From positions 106,573,548-106,637,547 of the forward strand of contig NC_135500.1 in the NCBI RefSeq assembly GCF_052857255.1: a DNA stretch of 64,000 bases, written 5' to 3'. Source of the stretch: Amblyomma americanum. Its lineage: Eukaryota; Arthropoda; Arachnida; Ixodida; Ixodidae. Positions 1-10,785 of this stretch are shown in pieces (the first letter of the stretch is position 1; every line of letters starts with the position of its first letter). The position numbers and the translations under genes were made by a program. The notes beneath the pieces are model-generated. The model ran no database searches and was not told the origin of the DNA. It was given only the letters and a program-made list of their open reading frames with translations.

Positions 1-574
1 TTTGATAATAAGATTTGTGGAGCAGACTTCTTGCTTTGCACACATGGTATTTTCCTATACCTAATTTTCACTTCCTTCCTTTCGCAATTGCTGCTTTCTT
101 CAGTGCTTTATCTTCTGCATATTAAAATGCCTTGTCATGTCGGTTACCTTAGTGTAATTTATTAACTTTGGCAGTTCTGATAGTCTACACGACCTGAAAG
201 ATCCAGTTTTTATTTCCTCTAGCGTTTCGTAACAGGATCTTCTACCTGGACAGTTATTAATGCAGTTGCGCTTTTCAATCGCAACATATGGCTGAAAGCA
301 GTGACAGGTCTTTGCCAGACCTGATTTGAAGTACAAAAGTTTCTTCCGGCTTGATACAGCGGCTGCCGATCGAAGCTTATTTCCGTCTGCAATCTCCTTG
401 GAGACGAGCCTCTCGGAAAAGCTTTGCTTAACTGCCGCCAAATGCCAGAAAACGTGATGATGTCAATTTTGAGGCTTCTCACACAAGAACGCGACCAAAG
501 CACGATGGTGAAGTCCGTACGCGAGTAGTTAGTAGTCAGCACAAGACCATGACATAGTGACGTCTACACCAAAG
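1..574. other. no gene recognised
   Basis: No domain, splice-framed exon or repeat family could be recognised here. The open frames are short and overlap on both strands without any familiar motif, so I treat them as chance frames. Confidence 0.5.
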
Positions 575-665
575 AAAAAAAAAAGATTCCTTCCGAAGAT
601 GCGCGGAATCGAACCAGGGACCTTCAGACGGAGAGGTGAGCACGCACACAATAGGCAAATAAAGG
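575..665 (-). mobile_element. tRNA-derived SINE head (degenerate)
   Basis: On the minus strand the stretch contains GGTTCGATTCC (plus-strand 605-615), a canonical RNA polymerase III B box as found in the T-arm of tRNAs. It is followed within about 20 bases by an A/T-rich tail containing a T run in minus orientation. No matching full cloverleaf was found, so this is more likely a tRNA-derived SINE head than a working tRNA gene. The A-box region is poorly preserved. Confidence 0.4.
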
Positions 666-1570
666 GTAGCCTAGTGTATGCGTTTCCTTGTGGCTGTATG
701 CTAATGAGTGGGTGTGTCATTAGGAAAGAATGACTTTTCAATGATCTTCTCCACAGAGCTCCCGATGAGACAATGCATTCGCATTCAAAGCAAGTAAGCA
801 GTGAACAAAAGACCGTTCTGCACAAGTAAGGGCATTAGGGCTGCGAATAACCACATTTCACCCTGCAAAAATAATCAAAATTTTTCACTGGCGCCTCTTT
901 AAGGAATGTTCTCATCATCAGCAATTCAACGTTTTTTTCTTTGCATAATGAAACCTGCGTTTCAGTTCAGAGCAATTTATTTCTGCCTGCCGTCGCAAGA
1001 TGCAGTTGCAGGTGCAGGTGACTAATGTTGGCTGACTGTCCTTGGTGTTGTTCGTGCAAGCTGCCCACGCGAAACATATCAGCTTGTTCGAATGTAACGA
1101 CTACTAAGAAATTCTTAAGCAAGCGCATTACCAAAATTTCCGCACGTCCAAAAGCGCCAAAGACCGACGACGTGTGCAAATCTTCCCAGGGTTTAACACT
1201 GCTTTTCACAAGAGGAAAGCATAATTTTTGGTACGCGAGAGGTAGTTCTGCTTTACGAGTATTACTTTTGCGTTAATGTCTTGCATATTTCCTCCATAAT
1301 ATGTTTCGCTTACACTGAAGCTACCTATGTTGGCGCAAGCAGCTGGAAGAAACAATTTGAATCAAACAGGTGGTCTTGTTGCCGCTTCCAGCGATGAAAA
1401 CAACGTCTGTAACCTAACGATTATTCCCGCATCTTTGGCGCGAGCGTACTGACATGGGAGGATCACTTGCGCTTTGCTGTACCTAACGTCCCGAAGTTTC
1501 TGATGGGCTATGAGGGATACCGTAATAAAAGCCTCCGGGTAAATTTTATCCACCTAAGACTCGCTTAATT
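666..1570. other. no gene recognised
   Basis: AT-rich sequence with short overlapping open frames on both strands and no identifiable motif. I see nothing supportable here. Confidence 0.45.
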
Positions 1571-1805
1571 GCCGCCCCGGTGGCTCAGTGGTTACGGTGA
1601 TCGGCTGCTGACCCGAAAGACGCGGGTTCGATCGCGTCCGCGGCAGTTGAATTTCGATGGAGGCGAAATGCTACAGGCCCGTGTATTGTGCGTTGTCAGA
1701 GTGCACGTTAAATAATCCCAGGTGGTTAAAATTATCCGGAGGCCTCCACTACGGCGTCCTTTATAGCATGAGTCGCTTTGGGATGTTACCACCTCATAAA
1801 ACCAA
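1571..1805 (+). mobile_element. tick tRNA-derived SINE, CATAAACC-tail type
   Basis: The head has a pol III A box (GGTGGCTCAGTGGTTACGG) and a B box (GGGTTCGATCG). The body shows the family blocks 'GATGGAGGCGAAAT', 'GCACGTTAAATAAT' and 'CCAGGTGGTTAAAATTAT'. The 3' part has the 'GAGTCGCTTTGGGA' block and ends in 'CATAAAACCAAA'. The copy is nearly full length but carries many substitutions, indicating age. I could not find a convincing target-site duplication. The short open frames across it are by-products of the repeat. Confidence 0.9.
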
Positions 1806-3572
1806 AGCCGAGCCTAACACTCTGACGTGCTCTGACGTCGCACAGCAGACGGGCGCTTTTGCAAACCCCTTCGTAAGAAATGCGGCCGCCGCGGACGGAA
1901 TTCGATCCCTCGACCTTGGCATTAGCCGCCGAATGTCATAGACACTGACTTTCATTGCTTACTGTCTGATGGCGTCAATAAGAACAGACAGACATACTGT
2001 AGGTTTAGGTCAATAGAAGAAGGCCTCGCGGGTGGTCAGCTAAGTTCGACGAGCTCCGCCTCCCTGCCCTTGACGACAAATTTCAACCCAGTCAAGTGAT
2101 TGCGCCCTTGCTAAGGACACGCCGGAGGTACCATGTCCGCCGGCTTATACATCGCGAACCATCAGGAGCCGCCTGGAAAGGGCAGTCAGCACTGCCCGCT
2201 CTGGATCTCTAATGTTGGGATGTTTGAATGTAGCCTGCTTATATGAGCTGCCGAAGCAACATCTGGCGGCCGACGATCTGCCACGCTCCAAGCGGCGTCT
2301 CTCGATGTAGAGCGGCGAGGGGGTGCATTCTCTTTCAAGGTCGGCTACGATTAAGAGTCCGCCTGTCCTATCTGGAACAACCTGTTCATTGACTCACGGC
2401 GGCTGGGCCATTGTACACCCGCGAGTCGCTGAACGATGCTTATGGGAGGCGCGTGCCGCGAGGAATGTGTAACGCGAGCGGGAATCAATGGCGGCCCCAG
2501 CCGACTGCGCGCACATCTCGCCGACTGCATGCCCCGTTCTCGGTCGTTGAATGAGGCAGCTCTTCTTCTTGGCCGCTCTCTCCGCGTGCCGCTAGAAAGT
2601 TTTTGAATTGCATCTCTTTACGGCCGCTAGGCCTCTGCGTCGCCGCCGGCTTTCGCGAGCGCTAGCGGTAAACGGCCACGCGTGATCCGCTTCGGGCGGC
2701 CTGCACGAAGAAACTGCAGCCCAGTCGCAGTCGGTGCGCTATCGTCCTGCCTAGGCGGGCGACTTTCGCTGTGGGTGGCGTTGAGTGTTCCAAGCATTTC
2801 TCTCACCATACACCCGATTCTTCATTGCCGTCTTGTGTGCTCTTCAGTGTGAAAGTACCTGCAGTAGCAATAAGGATCCTTGGACTGTGAGCCCGGGCGC
2901 CCCCTTTCGTCGTAGAGAGAAAGGTAGCGTTGCACGAGTTGGAGAATATGCTATACCACAGACAGCGCTCTTGCAATAACATCATTCTTTTCCTTTCTGT
3001 ACGAGGGTGACGACCATGGAGTCAGTCAACCGTATTCGGCTTCTACCGATACAAATAAAATATACTGTCTACAAAGGAAGCTGCAAACCCAATATGCTGA
3101 TAGGCATGTTACTACCACACGTACTCCGAAGCGAAAATGGTATTCTTTCAAAACTACATATATATTCAGCAAGCAAATATCACTCGCATTTATCTAAGTA
3201 CAAAGCAAATTCCTCACTTTTGTGTCTTTTCAGTCAAAGTTAGATTTCTTTGGGTAGCTAAATTGCGGATATATCGCCACACACTTCCGCGCATTTCTCA
3301 GTCCCGGCTCTAATCCGTTACTTCTGATGCATTCCAAGAGTCATCAGTGGCTTGAAGGTTTTAAGGGCAGATTTTGACAGCTCAGTTCGCGATTTTTCGG
3401 GGAGTATTTAGTGAACATATCTCTGTGGACCATTTTTTTCAGGCACAGTATCATACAACAATTTTTTTTCGCGCAGCTCCTGAACCCGGGGGAGGGGGAC
3501 AAGTGGCCGCAATGCGTACATCGAAGCAGTTTCATAGCCTTAGTAATTGTCCCATCTTTGGTCATATTGTCC
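1806..3572. other. unannotated; GC-rich block at about 2030-2790
   Basis: The part from about 2030 to 2790 is clearly richer in G+C and CpG than its surroundings, but no open frame longer than about 60 codons or known motif supports a gene. It could be an old element, a promoter-like CpG block or a non-coding exon. The remaining sequence to 3572 is AT-rich and featureless to my reading. Confidence 0.35.
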
Positions 3573-3806
<234 letters not shown>

Positions 3807-3977
3807 AGATTATGTGTGTGACATGACATTCACGTTTGGCTTTAGCATTGCAATCACTTGCTTGTCTGCGACCTGATCCAGTCTCTGACCTACTAACCGA
3901 CCAGCAGTAGGCTCTATAAACTGGGTGCGCGGTACTGGGGTGGGTGCTGGGTGCTTCGGTAGCGATGGCCAAGTCAC

Positions 3978-5260
3978 TTACCGGTACCGGTCTTTGACCG
4001 AAGTTGTGACTTGTGCTTGATTAGCAATGGCCTCGGGACTCTGAGTACGCAATACCTGCTTGGCCGCTGCGGATGTGTGTAGCTCAGGCAGGGATGGCCA
4101 ATACACGTCTGCGATAACCGTCTTTGCCTCGCCAGTCATATTGCTCCCAATCCTTAAAGTAGTACGCGGAGGGGGAGGAGAAGTTGCGGAAATTATTGGA
4201 CGATCCTTTCCAATGCTCGTTACACTTTTTGCAGGTCTATGACGAGGGCGACGACGTCGTCGCTCTTTAGCGGCAGCTTCTCTGTGTGTGGACTGGTCTC
4301 TTGTCATTTGTTTGAGTATCGCCGTTTCCCTTTTCAGGCGAGGACAATCTTTTGAGGCAGCTTCATCAGGGCCGCGGCAATTGGCACACGTAAGGACTGT
4401 TGCCGGGCAAGAATCGTCGCTGTGTGGTTGAGTACACTCTGGGCACATGATGGGGAAATTGCACACACTACTCACGTGTCCTATCTTCATACATTTCCTG
4501 CACTGGAGAGGCTTCGGGACGAAAGGCCTAACTTCATGCCCAAAGTGCCTAACCTTCACGTACGTTGGAATGCAGTCCCCTTGGAAGGTCAACTTGATGC
4601 ACTTTGTCCTCCCAAGACGCTGGGCTTGCAGTATGTCTACAACGTCGGTAGCTGGTTGAATCAAGATGGGCAGATCAGAGTCGCGGATGGCTACGTCGAC
4701 GTCGTAAATGACGCCTGCCGTAGTACACTGCCTAGAAGGACATGGGAACGAACGCTGAGGCCGCCGAGCGTTCTGATGTTGCTCAAACTCTAAAGCGCGT
4801 TCCGGTCCATGACATCAATGGCGACGACATTCCCAAGGCGATTCACCCTCACATCTTTAATTGCTCCCGGGATGCGAGCCTCCAGGAACGCAGACGTGGC
4901 TTACCTATTGATGTGGTTGAGATTGTCGGTGGGAGTCTCTGGCACAAATAGGACGGTATGTGCTGATGATCCTCGCTCTGCAGTGATCGTGGGCGTACTC
5001 GACGACGACGTGTCCTCGCCTCTGCGCAGTCTCCGTTTGGCCTTCTTGCTTAGGACTCTGATGAAGCCGTCGTCAGCCGAAGAGTCATCACTGGTGGCCG
5101 AGTGCACCACGGTGGCCTGGCTTCTTGCGTAATTGGGGAGGCCAAGACATTTCCTCTGGGCGGCAGCGGCTGACCGAGCGGAGTGAAGTTCAACAGCGTC
5201 CACTTCCATCACCGTCGCCAAAAAAAGAAACAGTGGTTTCATTATAATGTCGTACAACAA
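3978..5260 (-). pseudogene. LINE ORF1 (gag-like, three zinc knuckles), broken
   Basis: The minus strand encodes a nucleic-acid-binding ORF1 protein of a non-LTR retrotransposon in two frames. The N-terminal part (5260 to 4901) is polar and ends in a stop at 4901-4903. A frameshift near 4790 leads into a 228-residue C-terminal frame (4664 to 3978). In that frame residues 55-68 form a CCHC knuckle (CRKCMKIGHVSSVC), residues 74-86 a second (CPECTQPHSDDSC) and residues 93-107 a third, in which Asp100 sits where His is expected. A very basic segment follows (residues 135-145). Triple-knuckle ORF1 proteins are typical of I-group LINEs, where they coat element RNA. The stop, the frameshift and the lost knuckle ligand mark it as dead. 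The 5' leader probably lies at 5261-5400. Confidence 0.82.
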
Positions 5261-5449
5261 AAAAAAAACTGATGAGGCGAAGGGACGGCGTTCTGGTCTG
5301 GAGCCACTTCATCGTCTTCTTCTATAGATCAGTAGCCCTCACAAAATCCTGCCTGGTCAAATGACCATGCTGGCAGGCTGACCCTGTACTGCCTGACTGA
5401 TTTAAAGACGTTTTATTCGTCAGAAAGTTTGGTACTAAGAGACTGCATT

Positions 5450-6720
5450 AAGTGGTCGAGAGTACATAGCCCTCGGCGACATTGTAAGCTAATTCTGCAG
5501 CGACAACTTGGGTTGTGAGGTCAGAGCTAGCCAGCTCGGTCTCCCACCGCTCGAGAGAAGGATCGGGTAACTAGATGACCCGGGAGTGGCTCTATTTTGC
5601 AATCCTATTTGATGTGATCCCAGTTTGCTTGTTGGACGCAGTGTTTACAATTATGGTTGTATTGATCAGGATAATTGTGCGCGAGGAGTGATGGGGTGCG
5701 TATCAACTCGTCTGCAGGCGACGCCACATAACCTCTTGTTATTTAGTAAGGCTTTTGTGCACAGGGACCATGGAGTCCTTCGTGAAATTCAGGGAGCCAG
5801 ACTCATCCACGGCACGGTCAACAAAACCTCGGGCTTTGTTGTGCGCTGCCTCGTTCTCCGGATTCCCCGAATGGGCTGGGACCAGTTCTGGGATCAGTTC
5901 GGAATAATTTGAGGAGAATTTGGCGGCGTTAAGGATTTTAAGAGAGATTTTGTAATTCGCCCTTTTGCTAATTACATTTTAGACTCGTTAAGGGTGGTGC
6001 TGTCAAGGGCATTTGTATGTTTGTATTCTTTCGCACCTACCGAAATTGTTCCAGTGCGCTTTACGTATTTATTGCGTAAGGCTTCGGCTCGTGCTTGTCT
6101 TCTACCCTCATGGAGTATGGGGTTCATGTTTTTGAGAAATGGTTTGGTTATTAGGGCTGCCCTATTTAGAGGGGAGTAATGCCGCGAATATTTGCAGTGT
6201 TTGTTCGTTCTTCAAATCTGCCGCCACAGCGCTTTATCGCTTTGTTTGCGACGCAAGACGCGACTAGATTTATCTCGATTGATCGCAACCAGGCATAGCC
6301 GATACTACGTTGTTCCGGAATGTTCTAGTAACTTCGAACGCTTTATTTCGAAAGTTCGCTATCAGCTTTAAACTGAGCGCGGTCGACAGCGGCCGGCATT
6401 CTGTTCAACGACCGCCGAGCACGCTTGTCGCTTCGCCGCCGCCGAGTGATTAAGTCCACTGTGGGCGCAAGTCACCCCAATAAACAATTTTCTTTTAGAA
6501 GACCATTTCGTCCGTCTTTATCGCTCCTTCGACTGCCGTCACCACTACTTGACACTATAGTCGCGGGGCAAGTCTACTTTAGCGCCTTTATTCGTAGGCT
6601 GGAAGTTAATTCCAAGCCCGGTTATAATCCTCCTCCCAGTTCTGGAATTGGCTAACCTCACAGTTTGAGCCATTAAATGGGCTTCTTTCAGTTCATTGTA
6701 ACTGTTGTGTATTCCTAACC
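5450..6720 (-). pseudogene. LINE linker and RNase H domain, broken, interrupted by 6166-6554
   Basis: The minus strand encodes the region after the RT thumb. The linker stretch from 6720 to 6559 joins in frame to 6161 and below once the insertion is removed. The continuation includes 'HEGRRQARAEAL', a block that precedes the RNase H domain in tick I-group LINEs. Near 5860-5890 the minus strand reads 'ELVPAHSGNPENEAAH', the fourth catalytic block of type I RNase H (usually W-V-P-A-H-x-G-x-x-G-N-E-x-A). In this copy the Trp is Leu and the second Gly is Glu. Stops follow at about 5745 and 5705. RNase H in such elements removes the RNA strand during reverse transcription. The domain is no longer translatable as one piece. 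Confidence 0.75.
6166..6554 (+). mobile_element. solo-LTR-like insertion flanked by CTAT duplication
   Basis: A 389-bp segment flanked by CTAT at 6162-6165 and 6555-6558. It ends in TTGACA and contains AATAAA at 6479-6484, followed by a C/T-rich stretch, which resembles the R-U5 end of Ty3/Gypsy-type LTRs; 4-bp duplications suit that class. The 5' end reads TTAGAG rather than the canonical TG, perhaps a mutation. Removing the insert and one CTAT restores an uninterrupted LINE reading frame on the minus strand, with Asp-Tyr-Arg-Ala-Ala across the join, which fixes the boundaries. No gag or pol is present, hence solo LTR. The LTR assignment itself is inference. Confidence 0.72.
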
Positions 6721-7885
6721 TCATAAGCCTTTTGGTTGAGGCATTTTTTTGGGAGTCCTAAGAGGGCTGTAGTCCTGCCGTATCATGGTATCCAATTTGT
6801 CCTTTTCTGCTTTCGCAGGTTTTTGATAAAGGGTGTAATAGGGTATCCTGCTTAGCGCGAAGGGCCGCACTAGTTGGCATAGATCTCTTTCCCTCACCGG
6901 TTGTCCTCGATTAGCTATGCGGCGGATTAATCGCGCCGTCACTTCTACCGTGCGTTTTAGCTTAGTGAATGTGTCATTATTATTTCCATTTGTTTGTAAA
7001 TACAGCCTCAGTATTCTCATGGTTTGTACCTCTTTAACGAAATTTCCATTGACATAGACATTTAGTTGCCGGGGGGGGGGGGGGGGGGGGAGTTGTAGTT
7101 CTACCATTTTTTATTCTTATCATAAAAGTTCAGATTTTTGCTCGGAACAAATCAGGTGTTCTTCCAAATGATGTTAACTGCTTCTTGGAGTGTGTCTTCT
7201 ATGTAGCCTTCGAATCCTTTGGTTACCCAAAGTGTGATGTCATCCGCATAGAACGTGTGATGGAAGTCTGGTATTTGTGCCAATTTGGGGGAATTTTGAT
7301 GAGGGAAAGATTAAAAAGGAAAGGGGACAGGATGGAGCCGTGTGGTGTTCCTTTGGTTCCTAGTGTGATTGGGGCAGACTCTGGTGTTCCGACCGTTATC
7401 ACTACTGATCTGTTAGTGAGGAAGGATTGGATGTAGTTGTATGGGGTTAATTTCGGACATAGTTGACAAAACAGCTTTGTGGGAGACGTTGTCGAAAGGT
7501 TTAGTAAGCTTTAAACCCAACATTGCAATGGTTCCTGTTCCCCATCAGCTTCGATTATGTACTTATGAAGCTGCAAGATTACGCCTTGGGTACACAGATT
7601 GGTCTTGAATGCTGACATTGTTTTAGGTAGGAGGTTCATGTCCTTTGGATATTTTTGGTGCCTGTTGAGGATAATATACTCCATTGTTTCTCTAGGCATG
7701 GTGTTAATGAAATGGGGCGTAGTTTCTCAGTGCTGAGTTTCTTACTGCCTTTATTAATAAAAGCGATTTTCGCGTGTTTACACTCTTGTGGTATGTTGCC
7801 TGCCTGCCAGGATTTGCTCATAAGGTCAGTGACCATCGCGATCGACGTTACGCCTAAGTTCATGAGAGTCTTCGTAAGGCGAAAA
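6721..7885 (-). pseudogene. LINE reverse transcriptase domain, broken
   Basis: Successive minus-strand frames carry RT blocks in the correct order. 'LRPISLTPCLEKQ' (about 7735-7775) corresponds to the fingers block R-P-I-S-L. 'FKTNLCTQGVILQLHKYI' follows. 'KGTPHGSILSPFLFNLS' (about 7300-7350) is motif B. 'FYADDITLWV', with F-Y-A-D-D at 7239-7253, is the catalytic motif C. The thumb occupies 7107-6721, beginning after a 20-base G run at 7071-7090. Motif B and motif C lie in different frames because of a one-base shift near 7290, and further stops and shifts occur upstream. The enzyme would have copied element RNA at a nicked target. The catalytic YADD survives, but the frame does not. Confidence 0.85.
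7071..7090 (+). repeat. G20 homopolymer
   Basis: Twenty consecutive G residues inside the LINE RT relic. On the minus strand this reads as a proline run. It is a slippage tract with G-quadruplex potential. Confidence 0.97.
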
Positions 7886-7889
7886 CTTT

Positions 7890-8035
7890 TAATGGCTCAT
7901 GCTCACGTCCGTCTTTCCGTTACGCCCTTCAACTCGATAAAAAGAAATCTTTGAGCACGATGGGATTCGAACCACCATCCTTCCGTTCAGCGGCTGAGCG
8001 TGCTAACGACTACGCTCCTTCCTGCCAACGCATAT
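7890..8035 (-). mobile_element. tRNA-derived SINE head
   Basis: On the minus strand the segment reads with an A-box-like TAGTCGTTAGCACGC and, about 30 bases later, a perfect B box GGTTCGAATCC (plus strand about 7968-7978). The spacing matches a tRNA. It is followed by about 70 bases of unique-looking body toward 7890. It abuts the 5'-truncated end of the LINE relic. It differs from the dominant tick SINE family, so it is a distinct tRNA-derived group or a decayed tRNA pseudogene. Confidence 0.55.
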
Positions 8036-8344
8036 GTAGTTCTCCTTGTCTAGTACGCTGTAGAGTGTTTGCAGAAAGCCGTCGAATCAGACGGATGTCT
8101 CCCAAACGCCCTCCAGTTTCTCTAGCATTTAAGATTCACAAACAATTGTGCACTTAATTAAAATCTTAACCATATATCAGTAACACAAGCCGCAACAGCG
8201 CACTAAAGGTTTTTGACTCACCGCACTTAAGCTAAACGAAGTGTCCCCTGAATTTTTTCGTTACTTTTTCTGGTCCAGCCGCAGATATCCGCAGTTCTCC
8301 AATTGCGTATCAGACCTCTGCGTCTATGATGCCTGCGTCTAAAT

Positions 8345-8620
8345 TGAGATTTGGGTGGCTTATTGGCTAGGGCGCTCGGCTACTGAGCCGGAGTTCCGGT
8401 TTCGAACTCGACCACGGCGGCAGCGTTTCAATGGAGGCGAAACGCAAAAGGAGCCCGTGTGTTGTACAATGGCTGTGCACGTTAAACATTCCCAGGTGGT
8501 CGAAATTATTCCGGAGGCCTCCACTGCGGCACACCTCTATTTTCCTGCTCTCACTCCCACCTCCGGCGAGATGTGAGACAGATACTGCGTCAATTCCTTT
8601 CCTCAAAAACCAAGTTTCAG
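8345..8620 (+). mobile_element. tick tRNA-derived SINE, GAGACAGATACTGCG-tail type
   Basis: The A box is degenerate (GGTGGCTTATTGGCTAGGG); the B box reads GGTTTCGAACTCG. The body contains 'CAATGGAGGCGAAACGC', 'GCACGTTAAACATTCCCA' and 'GGTGGTCGAAATTATTCC'. The 3' portion switches to the C/T-rich block and 'GAGACAGATACTGCGTCAA' tail shared with the copies at 58822 and 63524. The copy is old, with many substitutions. Confidence 0.87.
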
Positions 8621-8837
8621 TTTCTCCCAGTAGTCTAATGGTATGGAACCCTCATCCGTATTTTGATAGCATCCCGCTAGTTCTTTGATTAGGTCTTCTG
8701 TTGTACCCTCATATTTATGCATCAGTCTTTCCAGCTGACTTTGTTGCACAGGACACGCAGAAGAATGGTTGCTTTCTGTGATATCTATGGTATTCGTCTG
8801 CTCTCACAACTTATGTAAAGTTCATATTGTTTCTTTC

Positions 8838-8863
8838 TTTTTGTTTGTTTGTTTGTTTGTTTG
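8838..8863 (+). repeat. (TTTG)n microsatellite
   Basis: Six to seven tandem TTTG units. Confidence 0.95.
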
Positions 8864-10708
8864 CATGAGCTTTTAAAGTACTTGTAATTAAGGCAAATAT
8901 TTTCTCATTTATGGACGTGCATGGCCACTAAGTTACCGAGCTATGCTGCAATTACATGCTGAAGTTTATTTCTTAATATACTGTTGCAGAAAAAGCCAAT
9001 AGAAAAAAGCTAAGCTCAGGAAAGCAAGAGGCAATTTACAGCCAATACACTTGCCATGCTTAGGCAAGTCGAACAATGTCTTTTCACTAGTCAACTTCTT
9101 TTCGGAATCACTTTCCTTGGTTGTAATAAGCGCGTGTGTATTTCAATCTCACGACACACTGCTCACGGTATCCCTCAAGGAGGCAACTATAAAGCAGGGA
9201 ACACTTCACACGAAGAATGCTTCGAAATACGAACATCGAAAAGGTGAGCGCAGCAGAAATAAAGAAGGCAGAACAACGGGGAGCATTACGTGATGACGGC
9301 AGTGATGGTACCATCGCTGAAAGCAGCTGTTTGATGTGTCGTCCCTATTGGCCCCTACTGGTGGCGTTAATGAAGTCACGTAGTGGTAGACAGAAATTAT
9401 CTTTGATTTTTGTCAGTGATGCTCTCGCAAAACCTTTTGGAAGGCTGGTGTTGAAAGCATTGTTCTCGAAAAGCGATTATAGGTGCGTTTCAGAGAGAAC
9501 ACGCAACAACGACTCAGAAAGTCTAAATGCCAGATATACTTAATTATCATTCGAAAGTCCCGTGAAAGAACAGTACAATTCAATTAATGCTACCTCTCGA
9601 AGCTCACTAACTGAAATCAGGAATGCTCATTTGCAGAGGACTTTTGAAACGATAATGTTTTGTAAAGAATGGTGTAGCCATGTTAAACGTTGAAACTTTA
9701 CTATCCGGTGCTAATATTACCAGTGAATGGCGATCATTGTTCGTGGAAGATTGTCGCTAGACAATAAGCAAGTCCCTGGTGCTGCGTTACTCCAGTGAAG
9801 ACCTTCGAGTCCTGATGAAGCTAGCCTACTCAAAGGCCAAACACACAGGAAAGCCCACTGAAAAACGAAAAAAAAAACTCCCACTCATGGGCAGGATGCG
9901 GGCATCCTGGCGTAGGCGCTGGCCAAATTGTCCCAACCCACTCAACCAGAAACGCATTTCCCCTCAGCCTTTAGCCGTTGTGAAACGCCTGACCAAAGCG
10001 GCGATCACGTCTGTTACTCAACAAATAGTGCGCAAAACAATCGGTTGCGATTAGGCTGTCACTGGACACACAGCCTAGCAGCATTTAATGCCGGAGTCCG
10101 ATGTAAATCTAGTTTACCTGTAATGCTCGAGTAGCTGTCAGGCATTAACTGGTAGGGAAAGACTGGTGATGCGCACAAACTGTTAAGGAAACGGGTACAT
10201 CCTCTTTCAATGAGGGTACCAGAGAGCCCCAAAGATGCTGAAACGCCCCAAAAAGTGCATGTCTTTACAGAGGAACTCGGAATCAGGTCTTACAATTAGC
10301 GGGCAAGATGATGCGGAATACGCTGACCGAAGTATGATCGTAGCGTTAGATACAAACTATTGGTGATGAAAAAACTAAATGTAACATCGCAAACTTTCAA
10401 GAAACTAGTAGTATCAGAACCAGCATCTAAACAAACTTTTTCGCAGCTGGGCGAATGGTTTAAGAATGCAAAAATAAATTCCGCTCTCAAGCTTTTAGGT
10501 GTATTCATCATACCGCGGACTAAATATTCAGGTGGGAACCGGCAGCGAAGAATAATGAGTGCGGATTATGGGAAAGCCTCAGTGCGAGAACGCGACTTGC
10601 GAAAGTGAAGTCAAGAAAGCAGTGTTGCAATGGCGTGCGTAATTAAGCTGTGAGAACACACAAAAGACCTAGGGCTACGCCACAGCATATCGCACCACAC
10701 CAGCCGCC

Positions 10709-10785
10709 CCCTTTCCGGCTGCTGGGAAAGGGAACAGGGCGTAGTCGCTTCCACGATTCACAGTAGCTCCGGCTCACTATATAAG
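10709..10785 (+). promoter_or_regulatory. possible core promoter: TATA box with upstream hairpin
   Basis: A TATA-box match TATATAAG at 10778-10785 stands about 45 bases downstream of a perfect 8-bp inverted repeat (CCCTTTCC at 10709-10716, GGAAAGGG at 10725-10732). The surrounding 100 bases are more GC-rich than their neighbourhood. No initiator consensus or downstream gene was identified, so it could equally belong to a decayed LTR. Weak call. Confidence 0.22.

Larger units (their letters stand above)
5400..7885 (-). mobile_element. I-group LINE relic (RT + RNase H), carries a solo-LTR-like insert
   Basis: Reading leftward on the minus strand there is a reverse transcriptase domain (7885 to 6721), a linker, an RNase H domain (about 6165 to 5640) and a C-terminal tail to about 5450. 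A polyadenylation-like AATAAA lies on the minus strand near 5410. The 5' half (endonuclease, ORF1) is absent, so this is a 5'-truncated copy. The linker is interrupted by a 389-bp insertion at 6166-6554. A tRNA-like SINE head lies just beyond the truncated end. Frameshifts and stops are scattered throughout. The ORF1 remnant at 3978-5260 lies downstream in the same orientation, the reverse of normal LINE order, and so belongs to a second copy. Confidence 0.8.

Noticed and set aside
1571..1640. Possible tRNA gene
   Set aside because: A and B boxes are present, but they belong to the SINE head and the SINE body follows; no separate cloverleaf with an acceptor stem was found. The same holds for the other SINE heads.
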